This document shows, piece after piece, positions 46,872 to 55,606 of a DNA stretch of 64,000 bases (position 1 is the stretch's first letter; every line of letters starts with the position of its first letter). A program made the translations under genes and the position numbers. The notes under the pieces were generated by a model. The model ran no database searches. It had not been told where the DNA came from and saw nothing but the letters and a program-made list of their open reading frames with translations. The stretch is from contig NZ_KZ319339.1 of NCBI RefSeq assembly GCF_002744735.1, positions 558,001 through 622,000 of the forward strand, given 5' to 3'. The DNA is from Marinobacter guineae. GTDB lineage: Bacteria > Pseudomonadota > Gammaproteobacteria > Pseudomonadales > Oleiphilaceae.

Positions 46872-47678
46872 TTACACGCGTCCGAGGGCGAAGCCTTTGG
46901 CAACATGGTTGCGAACAAACCAGATCACCAGCAGGCCGGGAATGATGGTGAGCGAACCGGCGGCGGCCAGAACACCCCAGTCGATACCGCTCGCCCCGAT
47001 CGTTCGGGTCATGATCGCCCCGATCGGCTGGGCATCCACGGACGTGAGCGTCCGGGCCAGCAGCAGTTCCACCCAGGAGAACATGAAGGCAAAGAAGGCC
47101 GTCACCCCGATCCCGGACCGAATCATCGGCAGGAACACCTTCACGAAAAACTTCGGAAAGCTGTAACCATCAATATAGGCCATCTCGTCATATTCCCGGG
47201 GTACACCGGACATGAACCCTTCCAGAATCCAGACAGCCAGGGGCACGTTGAACAGGCAGTGAGCCAGTGCCACCGCAATGTGGGTGTCGAACAGACCGAT
47301 GGATGAATAAAGCTGGAAGAAAGGCAGCAGGAAGACCGCCGGCGGCGCCATCCGGTTGCTCAGCAGCCAGAAGAACAGGTGCTTGTCACCCAGGAACTTG
47401 TAGCGGCTGAACGCATAGGCGGCAGGCAAGGCCACAAGCAACGTGATGACCACGTTGATGGACACGTAGATCATCGAGTTGATGTACCCGCTGTACCAGC
47501 TGGGATCCGTAAAGATCACGGCATAGTTATCCAGGGTGAAGTTCTGGGGCCAAAGGGTCAGTCCCCCTAGAATTTCCTGGTTGGTCTTGAACGACATGTT
47601 CAGCAACCAGTAGATCGGAGTCAGGAGCAGCAGAATAAACAGCGTAATCCCGACGTTTTTCGAACGTGTCTGTCTCAT
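46872..47678 (-). CDS. glpQ: Glycerol ABC transporter permease GlpQ
   Basis: 268 aa from the ATG at 47678 (AGGAGAGTGTG upstream); a longer frame reaches into glpP. About six helices of the MalG type are seen: ITLFILLLLTPIYWLLNM, VVITLLVALPAAYAFSRY and later segments. The EAA loop for ATPase contact reads EYDEMAYIDGYSFPKFFVKV, near residue 165. It pairs with GlpP to form the membrane channel and precedes glpU by 11 bases. This permease should not be confused with the glycerophosphodiesterase that shares the symbol glpQ in E. coli. Confidence 0.85.
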   Translation of the reverse strand: MRQTRSKNVGITLFILLLLTPIYWLLNMSFKTNQEILGGLTLWPQNFTLDNYAVIFTDPSWYSGYINSMIYVSINVVITLLVALPAAYAFSRYKFLGDKHLFFWLLSNRMAPPAVFLLPFFQLYSSIGLFDTHIAVALAHCLFNVPLAVWILEGFMSGVPREYDEMAYIDGYSFPKFFVKVFLPMIRSGIGVTAFFAFMFSWVELLLARTLTSVDAQPIGAIMTRTIGASGIDWGVLAAAGSLTIIPGLLVIWFVRNHVAKGFALGRV

Positions 47679-47688
47679 CACACTCTCC

Positions 47689-48555
47689 TTATTTTTCTTT
47701 GTCGGCGTGCGTAATGGCGGTAAAGAAGAGCCACGAAATAAGCAATACAATCAGGAAGTAGATCAGCGAGAACGCAGCCGCGCGCCCCAGATCAAACTGA
47801 CCGATTGCCATGGTCGTCAGGGTCTGGCTCAGGAAGGTGGTGGAGCTGCCAGGGCCGCCACCGGTGAGCACGAACGGCTCAATGTAGATCATGAAGCTGT
47901 CCATAAACCGCAGCAGCACCGCGATGATCAGAACACTCTTGAGCCTCGGGAGCTGTATATACCGGAACACTGCCCACTTCGAGGCGCGGTCAATTTCCGC
48001 CGCCTGGTAGAAAGCTTCCGGAATTGCCCGCAACCCTGAGTAGCAGAGCAAGGCCACCAGCGGCGTCCAGTGCCAGACGTCCATCAGCAGAACCGTCAGC
48101 CACGCATCGAGGGTGTCGCCGGTATAGTTGTAATCAATCCCCAGCTGATTGATGCCCCAGCCGAACAGACCGATATCGCCCCGGGCGAAGATCTGCCAGA
48201 TGGTGCCAACCACGTTCCAGGGAATCAGTAGCGGAATAGCCAGAAGAATCAGACAGAGCGAGCCCTTGATGCCGGATTTGGGCATCATCAGGGCGACCCC
48301 GATCCCGAGAGGGATCTGGATCAAGAGGACCGCGCCAGAAAATATGAACTGACGAATCAGGGAATCCTGCAGGCGCTCGTTGCTCAGCACCTCCTTGAAC
48401 CATTCCGTGCCCACGTAGAACGCCTGGCCCGGTCCGAAAATATCCTGAACCGAGTAATTCACCACGGTCATCAGAGGAATCAGCGCCGAGAAGGCAACGA
48501 GCAGAAATACCGGCAGCACCAGCCACCAGGCTTTGTTGTTTTGTACCTTTTGCAT
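47689..48555 (-). CDS. glpP: Glycerol ABC transporter permease GlpP
   Basis: 288-aa MalF/UgpA-type permease with six helices: AWWLVLPVFLLVAFSALIPL near the N-terminus, then IFSGAVLLIQIPLGIGVALM and others. The EAA loop reads IPEAFYQAAEIDRASKWAVF, near residue 190. Its start overlaps the stop of glpT by one base (TGATG), so translation is coupled. It is separated from glpQ by ten bases. The two ATPases upstream energise the GlpP-GlpQ pair. Confidence 0.85.
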   Translation of the reverse strand: MQKVQNNKAWWLVLPVFLLVAFSALIPLMTVVNYSVQDIFGPGQAFYVGTEWFKEVLSNERLQDSLIRQFIFSGAVLLIQIPLGIGVALMMPKSGIKGSLCLILLAIPLLIPWNVVGTIWQIFARGDIGLFGWGINQLGIDYNYTGDTLDAWLTVLLMDVWHWTPLVALLCYSGLRAIPEAFYQAAEIDRASKWAVFRYIQLPRLKSVLIIAVLLRFMDSFMIYIEPFVLTGGGPGSSTTFLSQTLTTMAIGQFDLGRAAAFSLIYFLIVLLISWLFFTAITHADKEK

Positions 48556-49655
48556 CACTGTTGCTCCTGTACCAGGAATTCATCCACATACAGCTTCAGC
48601 CATTGCTTCGGGAACGAAAGATGAACCCGGCTGCCGATCGATGCGGCGAAGTCCTCGCTCTGCCGGACTTTCATTTTCTCGTGATCAAGCTGAACGGTAA
48701 CAATCTTGTAGGTGCCCAGATCCTCGACATCCAGGACCTCCGCCTCGAAGGTGTCGTCTGAAGCCACTGAGGACACTTCCACAAACTCAGGCCGAATTCC
48801 GATCTTGATGTTGGTGGATCTCGTCCGCTTCAGGACATCAACCTGCCAGGGCTGAAGCGCCACAACCGTGCTTCCGAAGCACACGCCCCGTGGGCACCGC
48901 TGAACCTCGATGAGATTCATGCCGGGGCTACCGATGAAGAACCCCACGAATGTGTGATTGGGCTGCTCAAACAGCTCGGTTGGGGTACCGAACTGGACAA
49001 TCTGGCCGCCGTACATCACGGCAATCTTGTCGGCAAAGGTGGAGGCTTCAAGCTGGTCGTGGGTGACATACACCATGGTGATGTCGAACTGTTCATGAAT
49101 CTGCTTGAGCTTGCGGCGCAACTTCCACTTGAGTTGGGGATCGATCACCGTCAGTGGCTCGTCGAACAGAATCGCCGAAACGTCCTCCCGCACGAGGCCA
49201 CGCCCCATGGAGACCTTCTGCTTCTCATCCGCGGTCAGATTCTTCGCCTTCTTGTAGAGCTTGTCCTCGATTTCCAGGACTTCAGCGATCTCATGAACTC
49301 GGGCCTTGATCTTGGAGGCGGGCACCTTGTTGTTCTTGAGGGGAAACGCCAGGTTGTCGTAGACGGTCATGGAGTCGTAAATGACCGGAAACTGGAAAAC
49401 CTGGGCAATGTTTCTGTCTCGTGGGGACAGCTCGTTAACACGCTTGCCGTCGAACAGGACATCCCCCTCGGAAGGCTGAACCAGGCCGGAAATAATGTTC
49501 AGCATGGTGCTTTTCCCGCAACCGGACGGCCCCAGCAGTGCGTACGCTCCACCCTTGTGCCAGACGTGGTCGAGCTGACGGATCGCGTAATCATCCGGCC
49601 CTTCCGGCCTGTCACTGTAACTGTGGGCAAGTGATTTCAATTGAATTTCGGCCAT
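48555..49655 (-). CDS. glpT: Glycerol ABC transporter ATP-binding protein GlpT
   Basis: 366-aa ATPase. Walker A is LLGPSGCGKSTMLN, the Q-loop sits in NIAQVFQFPVIYDSMT, Walker B is SAILFDEPLTVID and the H-loop is VYVTHDQLEASTFA. The signature site is atypical: LTADEKQKVSMGRGL instead of LSGGQ, a known feature of this subfamily. The C-terminal TOBE-like domain (from about residue 245) begins SPGMNLIEVQRC. The gene overlaps glpS and glpP by one base each (TGATG). A heterodimer with GlpS would form one canonical and one degenerate ATP site. It is unrelated to the glycerol-3-phosphate antiporter of the same symbol in E. coli. Confidence 0.85.
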   Translation of the reverse strand: MAEIQLKSLAHSYSDRPEGPDDYAIRQLDHVWHKGGAYALLGPSGCGKSTMLNIISGLVQPSEGDVLFDGKRVNELSPRDRNIAQVFQFPVIYDSMTVYDNLAFPLKNNKVPASKIKARVHEIAEVLEIEDKLYKKAKNLTADEKQKVSMGRGLVREDVSAILFDEPLTVIDPQLKWKLRRKLKQIHEQFDITMVYVTHDQLEASTFADKIAVMYGGQIVQFGTPTELFEQPNHTFVGFFIGSPGMNLIEVQRCPRGVCFGSTVVALQPWQVDVLKRTRSTNIKIGIRPEFVEVSSVASDDTFEAEVLDVEDLGTYKIVTVQLDHEKMKVRQSEDFAASIGSRVHLSFPKQWLKLYVDEFLVQEQQ

Positions 49656-50749
49656 CAGACAGACCCTCCTGAAACCTGGGACGGTGTGTGCACCAGTTGC
49701 TCGTTATTGTCGAAGACGAACAGTTTGTTGATCGGCAGGTACACCTTGATGGGCGAACCTGTGTGGTACTGATGCACACCCATCAACTGCAACACCATTT
49801 CGAAGTGACTGTTCTCCACATGCATGAAGGTTTCGGAACCACTGATCTCGCTGAGCTCCACCTCCATGGACATTTCCAGATCATCATCGCTGGTAGGAAC
49901 CAGGCCAATATGGCTGGGACGAATCCCGAACCAGTAATCGCCGGGTTTCAGCTTCGCCAGTTCCTGCGTGAGCGCATGGTGGGAGTACTCGTCGAAGGTC
50001 ACCTCGGTTTCAGAAACCCGGCCTCGAATCATGTTCATCGGGGGCTCACTGAACAACTGTGCAGCAAGCGTGTTCACCGGGGCACGATAGACCTCCATCA
50101 CTGGCCCGGTCTGTACCACCTGGCCCTCGTGCAGCAATGTGGTTGTGCCACCGAGCGCAAGGGCTTCATTGGCCTCCGTGGTGGCGTACACCGCAATGCA
50201 CTGGCGCTCGCGGAACAGTTCCCGCAGTTCCGCCCGAAGCTCTTCTCGCAGCTTGTAATCGAGGTTAACCAGGGGCTCGTCGAATAGCACCAGGGTGGCA
50301 TCCTTCACCAGGGCCCGGGCCATGGCGGTTCGCTGCTGCTGGCCACCCGACAGTTCCAGTGGGTAGCGCTTGAGCAATGGATCAATCCGAAGCATGGACG
50401 CCGTTTCCTTTACCCGGCGATCAATCTCGGACTCCGCCATCTTCGCCAGCCGCAGCGGCGAGGCGATATTTTCGTAGACGGTCAGATTGGGGTAATTGAT
50501 GAACTGCTGATAGATCATCGATATGTTGCGGCTCTGCACGCTCTGCCCTGTGACGTCCTCACCGTTGTAGATCAGACGGCCGTTATCGGGCTTGTCCAGC
50601 CCGGCCATCAGTCGCATCAGCGAGGTCTTTCCGGCCAGTGTCCGGCCAAGCAGAACGTTAAAGGAACCTGCCTCAAAGGTGAGGTTGGCATCCCGGATAA
50701 AGTCGACACCGTCGACTTCACGGGAGAGATTCTCCAGTGTTAAGGACAT
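49655..50749 (-). CDS. glpS: Glycerol ABC transporter ATP-binding protein GlpS
   Basis: 364-aa ATPase. Walker A is changed to LLGRTLAGKTSLMRLM (GRTLAGKT instead of GxSGxGKS). The signature is canonical (LSGGQQQRTAMARAL) and Walker B reads LVLFDEPLVNLD, but the H-loop reads YATTEANEALALG, with Thr where His is usual. So GlpS keeps a good signature but lacks the switch His, complementing GlpT, which has His but a poor signature. C-terminal TOBE domain: PPMNMIRGRVSETEV onward. It is the first gene of the importer operon, divergent from the sigma-54 regulator, with AGGA before the ATG. Confidence 0.85.
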   Translation of the reverse strand: MSLTLENLSREVDGVDFIRDANLTFEAGSFNVLLGRTLAGKTSLMRLMAGLDKPDNGRLIYNGEDVTGQSVQSRNISMIYQQFINYPNLTVYENIASPLRLAKMAESEIDRRVKETASMLRIDPLLKRYPLELSGGQQQRTAMARALVKDATLVLFDEPLVNLDYKLREELRAELRELFRERQCIAVYATTEANEALALGGTTTLLHEGQVVQTGPVMEVYRAPVNTLAAQLFSEPPMNMIRGRVSETEVTFDEYSHHALTQELAKLKPGDYWFGIRPSHIGLVPTSDDDLEMSMEVELSEISGSETFMHVENSHFEMVLQLMGVHQYHTGSPIKVYLPINKLFVFDNNEQLVHTPSQVSGGSV

Positions 50750-50806
50750 AGGCTTTCCTTTTTGTTCTTGTGGAAACGCACTCCGGGCCGGTTTCCACCG
50801 ACCACG

Positions 50807-50826
50807 AAAATTCGATTTCGAATCTC
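50807..50826. promoter_or_regulatory. Palindromic GlpR-like site at the glpS transcription start
   Basis: A palindrome ATTCGA-TT-TCGAAT lies within a 20-base window matching 15 of 20 positions of the GlpR dyad. It sits immediately downstream of the proposed sigma-54 promoter, where a bound repressor would block transcription of glpSTPQU. Confidence 0.45.
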
Positions 50827-50830
50827 CTTA

Positions 50831-50847
50831 CGCAAAGGCTATACCAG
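50831..50847 (-). promoter_or_regulatory. Candidate sigma-54 (-24/-12) promoter for glpSTPQU
   Basis: On the minus strand the sequence reads CTGGTATAGCCTTTGCG, with GG and GC separated by the obligatory 10 bases. It retains the TGG and TTTGC ends of the consensus TGGCAC-N5-TTGC. It lies about 80 bases before the glpS start codon and is divergent from a gene for a sigma-54-dependent activator, which strengthens the call. Confidence 0.55.
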
Positions 50848-50917
50848 CTTACGCGTCTTCATAGGTGATTTTACCTACACCATTGTTTTTGCGGTCTTTT
50901 TATTTATTCTTGGATTT

Positions 50918-50953
50918 CATATTCGAAAACATCAATGTTCGTTTAGCAATACT
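50918..50953. promoter_or_regulatory. Tandem GlpR-like half-site pair
   Basis: Two overlapping-register sites, starting at 50918 (CATATTCGAA, 8/10) and 50934 (AATGTTCGTT, 10/10 match to the half-site WATKYTCGWW), lie 16 bases apart in the divergent glpS/regulator region. Their second halves are degenerate. Confidence 0.4.
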
Positions 50954-50955
50954 TT

Positions 50956-50968
50956 GTTCAAATTGAAC
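50956..50968. promoter_or_regulatory. Palindrome GTTCAA-A-TTGAAC, candidate activator (UAS) site
   Basis: A perfect 13-base palindrome lies about 110 bases upstream of the proposed sigma-54 promoter, a typical distance for an enhancer bound by a Fis-type HTH activator. It is about 115 bases before the regulator gene, so autoregulation is possible. Confidence 0.4.
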
Positions 50969-51081
50969 ATTGACGTGAACAGCATTTGCACAGATGATTG
51001 AGCAACACCTGTGACACATTTGCCTGGGTTAGCTGCTCGAACGTCGACCAGAACAACAAACGAACGCCTGAGTGACGCCAG

Positions 51082-52962
51082 ATGAGAAAAAACGAATATT
51101 CGGATTACCGAAGCGTTATTGCCGATTCGTGGAACCGTTGCATTGCCTGGGGCCTTGATCACGATCACGAGCCGGCACCGCTGATGCCGGAATCGGCCCG
51201 GCTGGAGGAAATAAACCGCCAGTACAGCGAGCTGCTCTCGGTAACCGAGGCCGAAGTGCTGCCCTACTACCGGAACGTACTTTCCAACAGCCGCTGCCTC
51301 ATTCTGCTCTCCGATCAGCATGCGACGGTACTGAACAGCTGGGGCGATGAACGCATCACCGAGACCCGACTGAAGCCCTGGTTCCAGGCCGGCGCAAACT
51401 GGCAGGAGCAGAATTGCGGCACTAACGCCATCGGAACGTCGATTGCTGTCGGTGCGCCGGTGCAGATTCAGCGAAACGAACATTTTCTGAAAACAAACCG
51501 AAGCATCATTGGCTCCGCAGCACCTATTTTCGATGCCCACAGACAGATTGCCGGCGTTCTCAGTGTGTTCAGCGACGCGTACCTGCCACAGGCGCATACC
51601 CTGGGCATGGTTCGACTGCTTTCCCAGTCTGTGGAAAACCGCCTCATCAACCGTCAGTTTGGCCCGGATCATTTCCAGATCACTCTGAATACCACGGCGG
51701 ACAACTTCGACAGCCCCTGGTCGGGCATCCTGATGTGCGATGATTCCGGCCGGGTCATTGCGAGCAACCAGCGGGCGGACCAGTTGCTGGGAATAAATAC
51801 CGTTGAGGCCCGTCTGGATGAGCTATTTACCGGCCACCGAAACCGCATTCTGGGGCACCCTGAAACCGAAACCCTGCAGCTGACCACCCGGAGCAAGGTA
51901 AGACTGAGCGCCCGGATCAAACGCCCGACAAGGCTTGGCGAAAACGCAGCACAGACAGAGCCTGCGCGGCTGCCAGACGAGGTCAGGCAAGCCGATGGGT
52001 TTCTGGGCATCGACAACCTCGAGTATGGCGACTCAGCCGTCAAGCGGTGCGCCACACAGAGTCACAAGGTACTTCAGCGGGGTGTACCGGTGCTTATCAC
52101 CGGCGAGACAGGGGTCGGCAAGGAAGTGCTGGTCAAGGCACTTCATCGGGCATCCCACCGCAAGGATCAGCCGCTGGTAGCGGTTAACTGCGCAGCCATT
52201 CCACCGGAACTGGTTGAATCAGAGTTGTTCGGTTATGAACCGGGCGCGTTTACCGGCGCCAGGGCGCAGGGCTCCCTGGGGTTCATTCGAAAGGCCCACA
52301 AGGGCATTCTGTTTCTTGATGAAATTGGCGAAATGCCCCTGTCGGCGCAGTCCCGGCTGCTTAGAGTGCTGCAGGAACGGGTCGTTACCCCGGTGGGCTC
52401 CACTGACAGTCTTCCTGTCGATATTCTGCTGGTTACCGCGACCAACCGGCCTCTGAGCTCACGTATCGACAACGGCCATTTCCGGGCGGACCTCTATTAC
52501 CGCATCAACGGCCTTTGCGTGGAACTCCCTTCGCTTCGGAACCGGGCCGACAGGTTGCCCCTGATACAGACCCTCTATTCGCAGCATCGGGATCCCGGAC
52601 AGTCAGAGTATCTGTCTCCCAAAGTTCTTTCCGCCCTGGAGAACCACCCGTGGCCAGGCAACATCCGGCAGCTGGTGAATGTGCTGCGGGTAGCAATCGC
52701 GATTGCAGACGGGGAGGACGTACAGGTCTGGCACTTGCCGGAAGACTTTCTCGCGGAATTCGAGACCACGGCCGGTGAGGAGTCCGAAACAGCTATGCAG
52801 GAGCCAGGTATCGCCGGCCTTGAGGTGGAACCAGAAGATACACTTGCCAGAACGCTCAAGGTCTATCGAAAATGCACGGGCAACGTATCTCATGCAGCGA
52901 GAGAACTCGCCATTAGCCGCAACACCCTGTACAAGCGCCTGCGGGAATTGGGAGTTCGCTGA
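51082..52962 (+). CDS. Sigma-54-dependent activator, AcoR/DhaR-like (GAF-AAA+-Fis)
   Basis: 626-aa regulator. The N-terminal 200 residues include the AcoR-type lead (YRSVIADSWNRCIAWGLDHD) and a GAF domain (NCGTNAIGTSIAVGAPVQIQ). A PAS-like linker segment (ILMCDDSGRVIASNQRADQL) follows. The AAA+ domain has Walker A ITGETGVGKEVLVK, the sigma-54 contact loop EPGAFTGAR and Walker B GILFLDEIGEMPL. The C-terminal Fis-type HTH is GNVSHAARELAISRNTLYKR. The GAFTGA loop is intact, so it should activate sigma-54 promoters. Members of this branch respond to acetoin, glycerol or alcohols. Divergence from the glycerol importer indicates a role in its induction. Confidence 0.87.
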   Translation: MRKNEYSDYRSVIADSWNRCIAWGLDHDHEPAPLMPESARLEEINRQYSELLSVTEAEVLPYYRNVLSNSRCLILLSDQHATVLNSWGDERITETRLKPWFQAGANWQEQNCGTNAIGTSIAVGAPVQIQRNEHFLKTNRSIIGSAAPIFDAHRQIAGVLSVFSDAYLPQAHTLGMVRLLSQSVENRLINRQFGPDHFQITLNTTADNFDSPWSGILMCDDSGRVIASNQRADQLLGINTVEARLDELFTGHRNRILGHPETETLQLTTRSKVRLSARIKRPTRLGENAAQTEPARLPDEVRQADGFLGIDNLEYGDSAVKRCATQSHKVLQRGVPVLITGETGVGKEVLVKALHRASHRKDQPLVAVNCAAIPPELVESELFGYEPGAFTGARAQGSLGFIRKAHKGILFLDEIGEMPLSAQSRLLRVLQERVVTPVGSTDSLPVDILLVTATNRPLSSRIDNGHFRADLYYRINGLCVELPSLRNRADRLPLIQTLYSQHRDPGQSEYLSPKVLSALENHPWPGNIRQLVNVLRVAIAIADGEDVQVWHLPEDFLAEFETTAGEESETAMQEPGIAGLEVEPEDTLARTLKVYRKCTGNVSHAARELAISRNTLYKRLRELGVR

Positions 52963-52988
52963 TATTCGCTGCCGGGAGAGTCAGGGCT

Positions 52989-54461
52989 TCAAAGCTTTTG
53001 CACCGCCTGGATCCAACCATCGTAGAGCTTGTCCCGATCCTCTTTGGTCATGACCGGCTCGAAATTCCGGTCGCATCGCCATAATTCCGCGAGTTCCTCG
53101 AGGGATTTGTACACACCTGCTTCAAGGCCCGCCAGGTAAGCGGCGCCCAGGGCCGTGGTTTCCACAATCGACGGGCGATCTACCCGCGCACCGAGTATGT
53201 CCGCCAGGAACTGGAGGACCCAGTTATTTGCCACCATGCCACCGTCAACCCGAAGGTTGACCGGACGAATGCCGTCTTTTTCCATGGCCTTCTGCAGATC
53301 CTTGGTCTGGTAGCAAACGGATTGCAGGCCCGCCGTAACAATTTCCTTGATGCCGGTATCCCGGGTCAGACCGAATATGGCACCTCTCGCATTGGGATCC
53401 CAATAGGGCGCCCCAAGCCCGGTAAATGCCGGCACCAGGTATACACCGTGATCGACTGGCGTTCCCTCCGCCAGAGGCTCGGTTTCACAGGCATCCCGGA
53501 TAAGCTGAAGGCCGTCCCGCAGCCACTGAATGGTAGCGCCGGCGATAAAGATACTGCCCTCAAGGGCATAGGTAGGCTTGCCATTCACTCGATAGGCCAC
53601 CGTCGTAAGCAACCGGTGCTCCGATTGCAAAGCCTTGTCGCCGGTATTGAGCATCAGGAAGCAGCCGGTGCCGTAAGTGCTCTTTGCCATGCCGATGCCA
53701 AAGCAGGTCTGGCCAAACAGGGCAGCCTGCTGATCGCCAGCAACGCCAAGTACCGAAGTACCGTTGAGCGCCCCACCGTGGGTAATCTGTCCGAACTGAT
53801 CGGCAGAATCCATCACCTCCGGTAACAGCGATTCGGGAATGCCGAAAAGCTCCAGAAGCTCCGGATCCCATTTCTGGGAATGAATGTTGAAAAGCAGTGT
53901 ACGGCTGGCATTGGTGGCGTCGGTACGATGCTCGCGGCCACCGGTCAGGCGCCACAACAGAAAGCTGTCGACCGTTCCAAAAACCAGCTCACCCCGCTCT
54001 GCGCGCTCGCGGACACCGGCGACATTTTCCAGTATCCAGCGGATCTTGGTGGCGGAGAAATAGGGATCAATCAGGAGGCCGGTCTTGCTGTTGACCCAGG
54101 ATTCAAGCCCTTCACTTTTCAGCGACTCACAGTAGGAGGCGGTTCGCCGGTCCTGCCAGACGATTGCGTTGTACACGGGCTCTCCGGTTTCACGATCCCA
54201 AACCACCGTGGTCTCGCGCTGGTTGGTAATCCCCACCGCAACCACTTCACCGCGATCACCACACTCTTCGGCCATCACGGCGTCGCAGGTCTGCTGAACC
54301 GATGACCAGATGTCCTCCGGATTGTGCTCAACCCAGCCACTGGCCGGGAAATGCTGCGGGAATTCCTGCTGTCGGGTGGCGTGGATGTTGCCCTGCAGGT
54401 CAAAGAGTATGGCTCGGGAACTGGTAGTTCCCTGATCGATAGAAAGGATATATTGGCTCAT
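52989..54461 (-). CDS. glpK: Glycerol kinase
   Basis: 490-aa FGGY-family kinase converting glycerol plus ATP to sn-glycerol-3-phosphate in the cytosol. Blocks: [54 protein letters not shown] (glycerol-binding region), [13 protein letters not shown] and [19 protein letters not shown]. The C-terminal family pattern is [20 protein letters not shown]. Length is normal. It converges with the sigma-54 regulator gene and is divergent from glpR. The 205-base region shared with glpR carries an 11-bp inverted repeat and weak GlpR half-sites. Confidence 0.95.
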   Translation of the reverse strand: MSQYILSIDQGTTSSRAILFDLQGNIHATRQQEFPQHFPASGWVEHNPEDIWSSVQQTCDAVMAEECGDRGEVVAVGITNQRETTVVWDRETGEPVYNAIVWQDRRTASYCESLKSEGLESWVNSKTGLLIDPYFSATKIRWILENVAGVRERAERGELVFGTVDSFLLWRLTGGREHRTDATNASRTLLFNIHSQKWDPELLELFGIPESLLPEVMDSADQFGQITHGGALNGTSVLGVAGDQQAALFGQTCFGIGMAKSTYGTGCFLMLNTGDKALQSEHRLLTTVAYRVNGKPTYALEGSIFIAGATIQWLRDGLQLIRDACETEPLAEGTPVDHGVYLVPAFTGLGAPYWDPNARGAIFGLTRDTGIKEIVTAGLQSVCYQTKDLQKAMEKDGIRPVNLRVDGGMVANNWVLQFLADILGARVDRPSIVETTALGAAYLAGLEAGVYKSLEELAELWRCDRNFEPVMTKEDRDKLYDGWIQAVQKL

Positions 54462-54485
54462 AATATTTTCGACCTCGCTTTCTTG

Positions 54486-54597
54486 TTTTTTCGTATTTTT
54501 ACTTTTTTGAACATCAATGCCAAGTGGTTTTCACGGAAAACGCACATATTGCGTGTCGACCCCTTTAAAAAAGCTGCATAACCCGCTGAAAACCACT
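54486..54597. promoter_or_regulatory. glpK/glpR divergent control region with 11-bp inverted repeat
   Basis: A perfect 11-bp inverted repeat (AGTGGTTTTCA at 54523-54533, complement at 54587-54597) has centres 64 bases apart, about six helical turns. That fits looping between two operators, though the sequence is unlike the GlpR half-site. A GlpR-like window starts at 54486 (15/20). No clear sigma-54 promoter was found for glpK. Confidence 0.4.
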
Positions 54598-54666
54598 AAA
54601 CTTTGATAATGTTTTCGGACGCACAGTATTTCGCACGAGAAGAATGACAGAGCGGAGGAGTTTTTA

Positions 54667-55425
54667 ATGGCACAGCGTCGCCGACAGGATCTGATTATGG
54701 AGCTGATCCAGCAGAACGGTTTTGTCACAACCGAGCAGCTGGTGGACCAGTTCAAGGTAACGCCCCAGACCATCCGCCGGGACCTGAACGAACTCGCGCA
54801 ACAAAAAAAGCTCCGCCGGCACCATGGTGGAGCAGGCATCGACTCCAGCACGGTCAATACTGCTTACCAGGCCCGAAAAATCATGGACCTTGAGGCCAAG
54901 GAACGAATTGCAGAAGCGCTGGTGGAGCTGATCCCGGATAACTCCTCCATGTTCATCAATATCGGCACCACCACCGAGACCATTGCCAAGGCCCTGCTGG
55001 AGAAGAACAACCTTCAGATCGTCACCAACAACCTCCATGTCGCGTCGATTCTTTCTGCCAAGGAAGACTTCCACGTGATCATTGCCGGTGGTGAAGTTCG
55101 CAACCGGGATGGCGGGATTGTCGGTGAGGCCACCCGTGACTTCATCAACCAGTTCAAGATGGACTTCGGCATCATCGGCATCAGCGGCATCCACAACGAT
55201 GGCTCCCTGCTGGACTTCGATTACCGCGAAGTCCGGGTTGCCCAGGCGATCATTGCCAATTCCAACCAGGTTCTGCTGGCAGCGGACCATTCCAAGTTCG
55301 GGCGCAATGCCATGGTCCGTCTTGGCAGCATTTCCCAGGCTGACCATGTGTTTACCGACCAGCAGCCACCCGTGGAAATCCGCCAACTGCTGACCGAACA
55401 CAACGTTCAACTCCACATCGTCTGA
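54667..55425 (+). CDS. glpR: DeoR-family glycerol-3-phosphate regulon repressor
   Basis: 252-aa repressor. The N-terminal winged HTH is [20 protein letters not shown] then [20 protein letters not shown]. The C-terminal DeoR sugar-phosphate-binding domain (about 75-240) includes [42 protein letters not shown] and FGIIGISGI. This is the full GlpR architecture, and glycerol-3-phosphate is the expected inducer. GCGGAGGAG precedes the ATG. It sits between glpK and glpD as in Pseudomonas and Marinobacter glp loci. I predict that it binds the TTCG/CGAA sites listed across 42-59 kb. Confidence 0.92.
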   Translation: MAQRRRQDLIMELIQQNGFVTTEQLVDQFKVTPQTIRRDLNELAQQKKLRRHHGGAGIDSSTVNTAYQARKIMDLEAKERIAEALVELIPDNSSMFINIGTTTETIAKALLEKNNLQIVTNNLHVASILSAKEDFHVIIAGGEVRNRDGGIVGEATRDFINQFKMDFGIIGISGIHNDGSLLDFDYREVRVAQAIIANSNQVLLAADHSKFGRNAMVRLGSISQADHVFTDQQPPVEIRQLLTEHNVQLHIV

Positions 55426-55488
55426 CCGCTTTTCGCTTGCCCTTCTATCCGAAAACGTGAACGCATCCGCTTTTTCGTTTTTTTTCTA

Positions 55489-55544
55489 TTTTTTCCTTTA
55501 CGAATATGTTTGCCTTTCGCATAATAGCGATATACCGCATATCG
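55489..55544 (+). promoter_or_regulatory. glpD promoter and operator
   Basis: TTTACG (55497-55502) and CATAAT (55520-55525) have exact 17-base spacing, a good sigma-70 promoter. A GlpR-like window (55489-55508, 16/20 on the minus strand) covers the -35. A palindrome CGATAT-N5-ATATCG (55528-55544) covers the start-point region. Both are well placed for repression. Confidence 0.55.
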
Positions 55545-55606
55545 AACACGAAAAGTGCGCACCACAACAAAGCGTCTTTTCCATTGGCGTCAGGAGATGA
55601 CCAACA

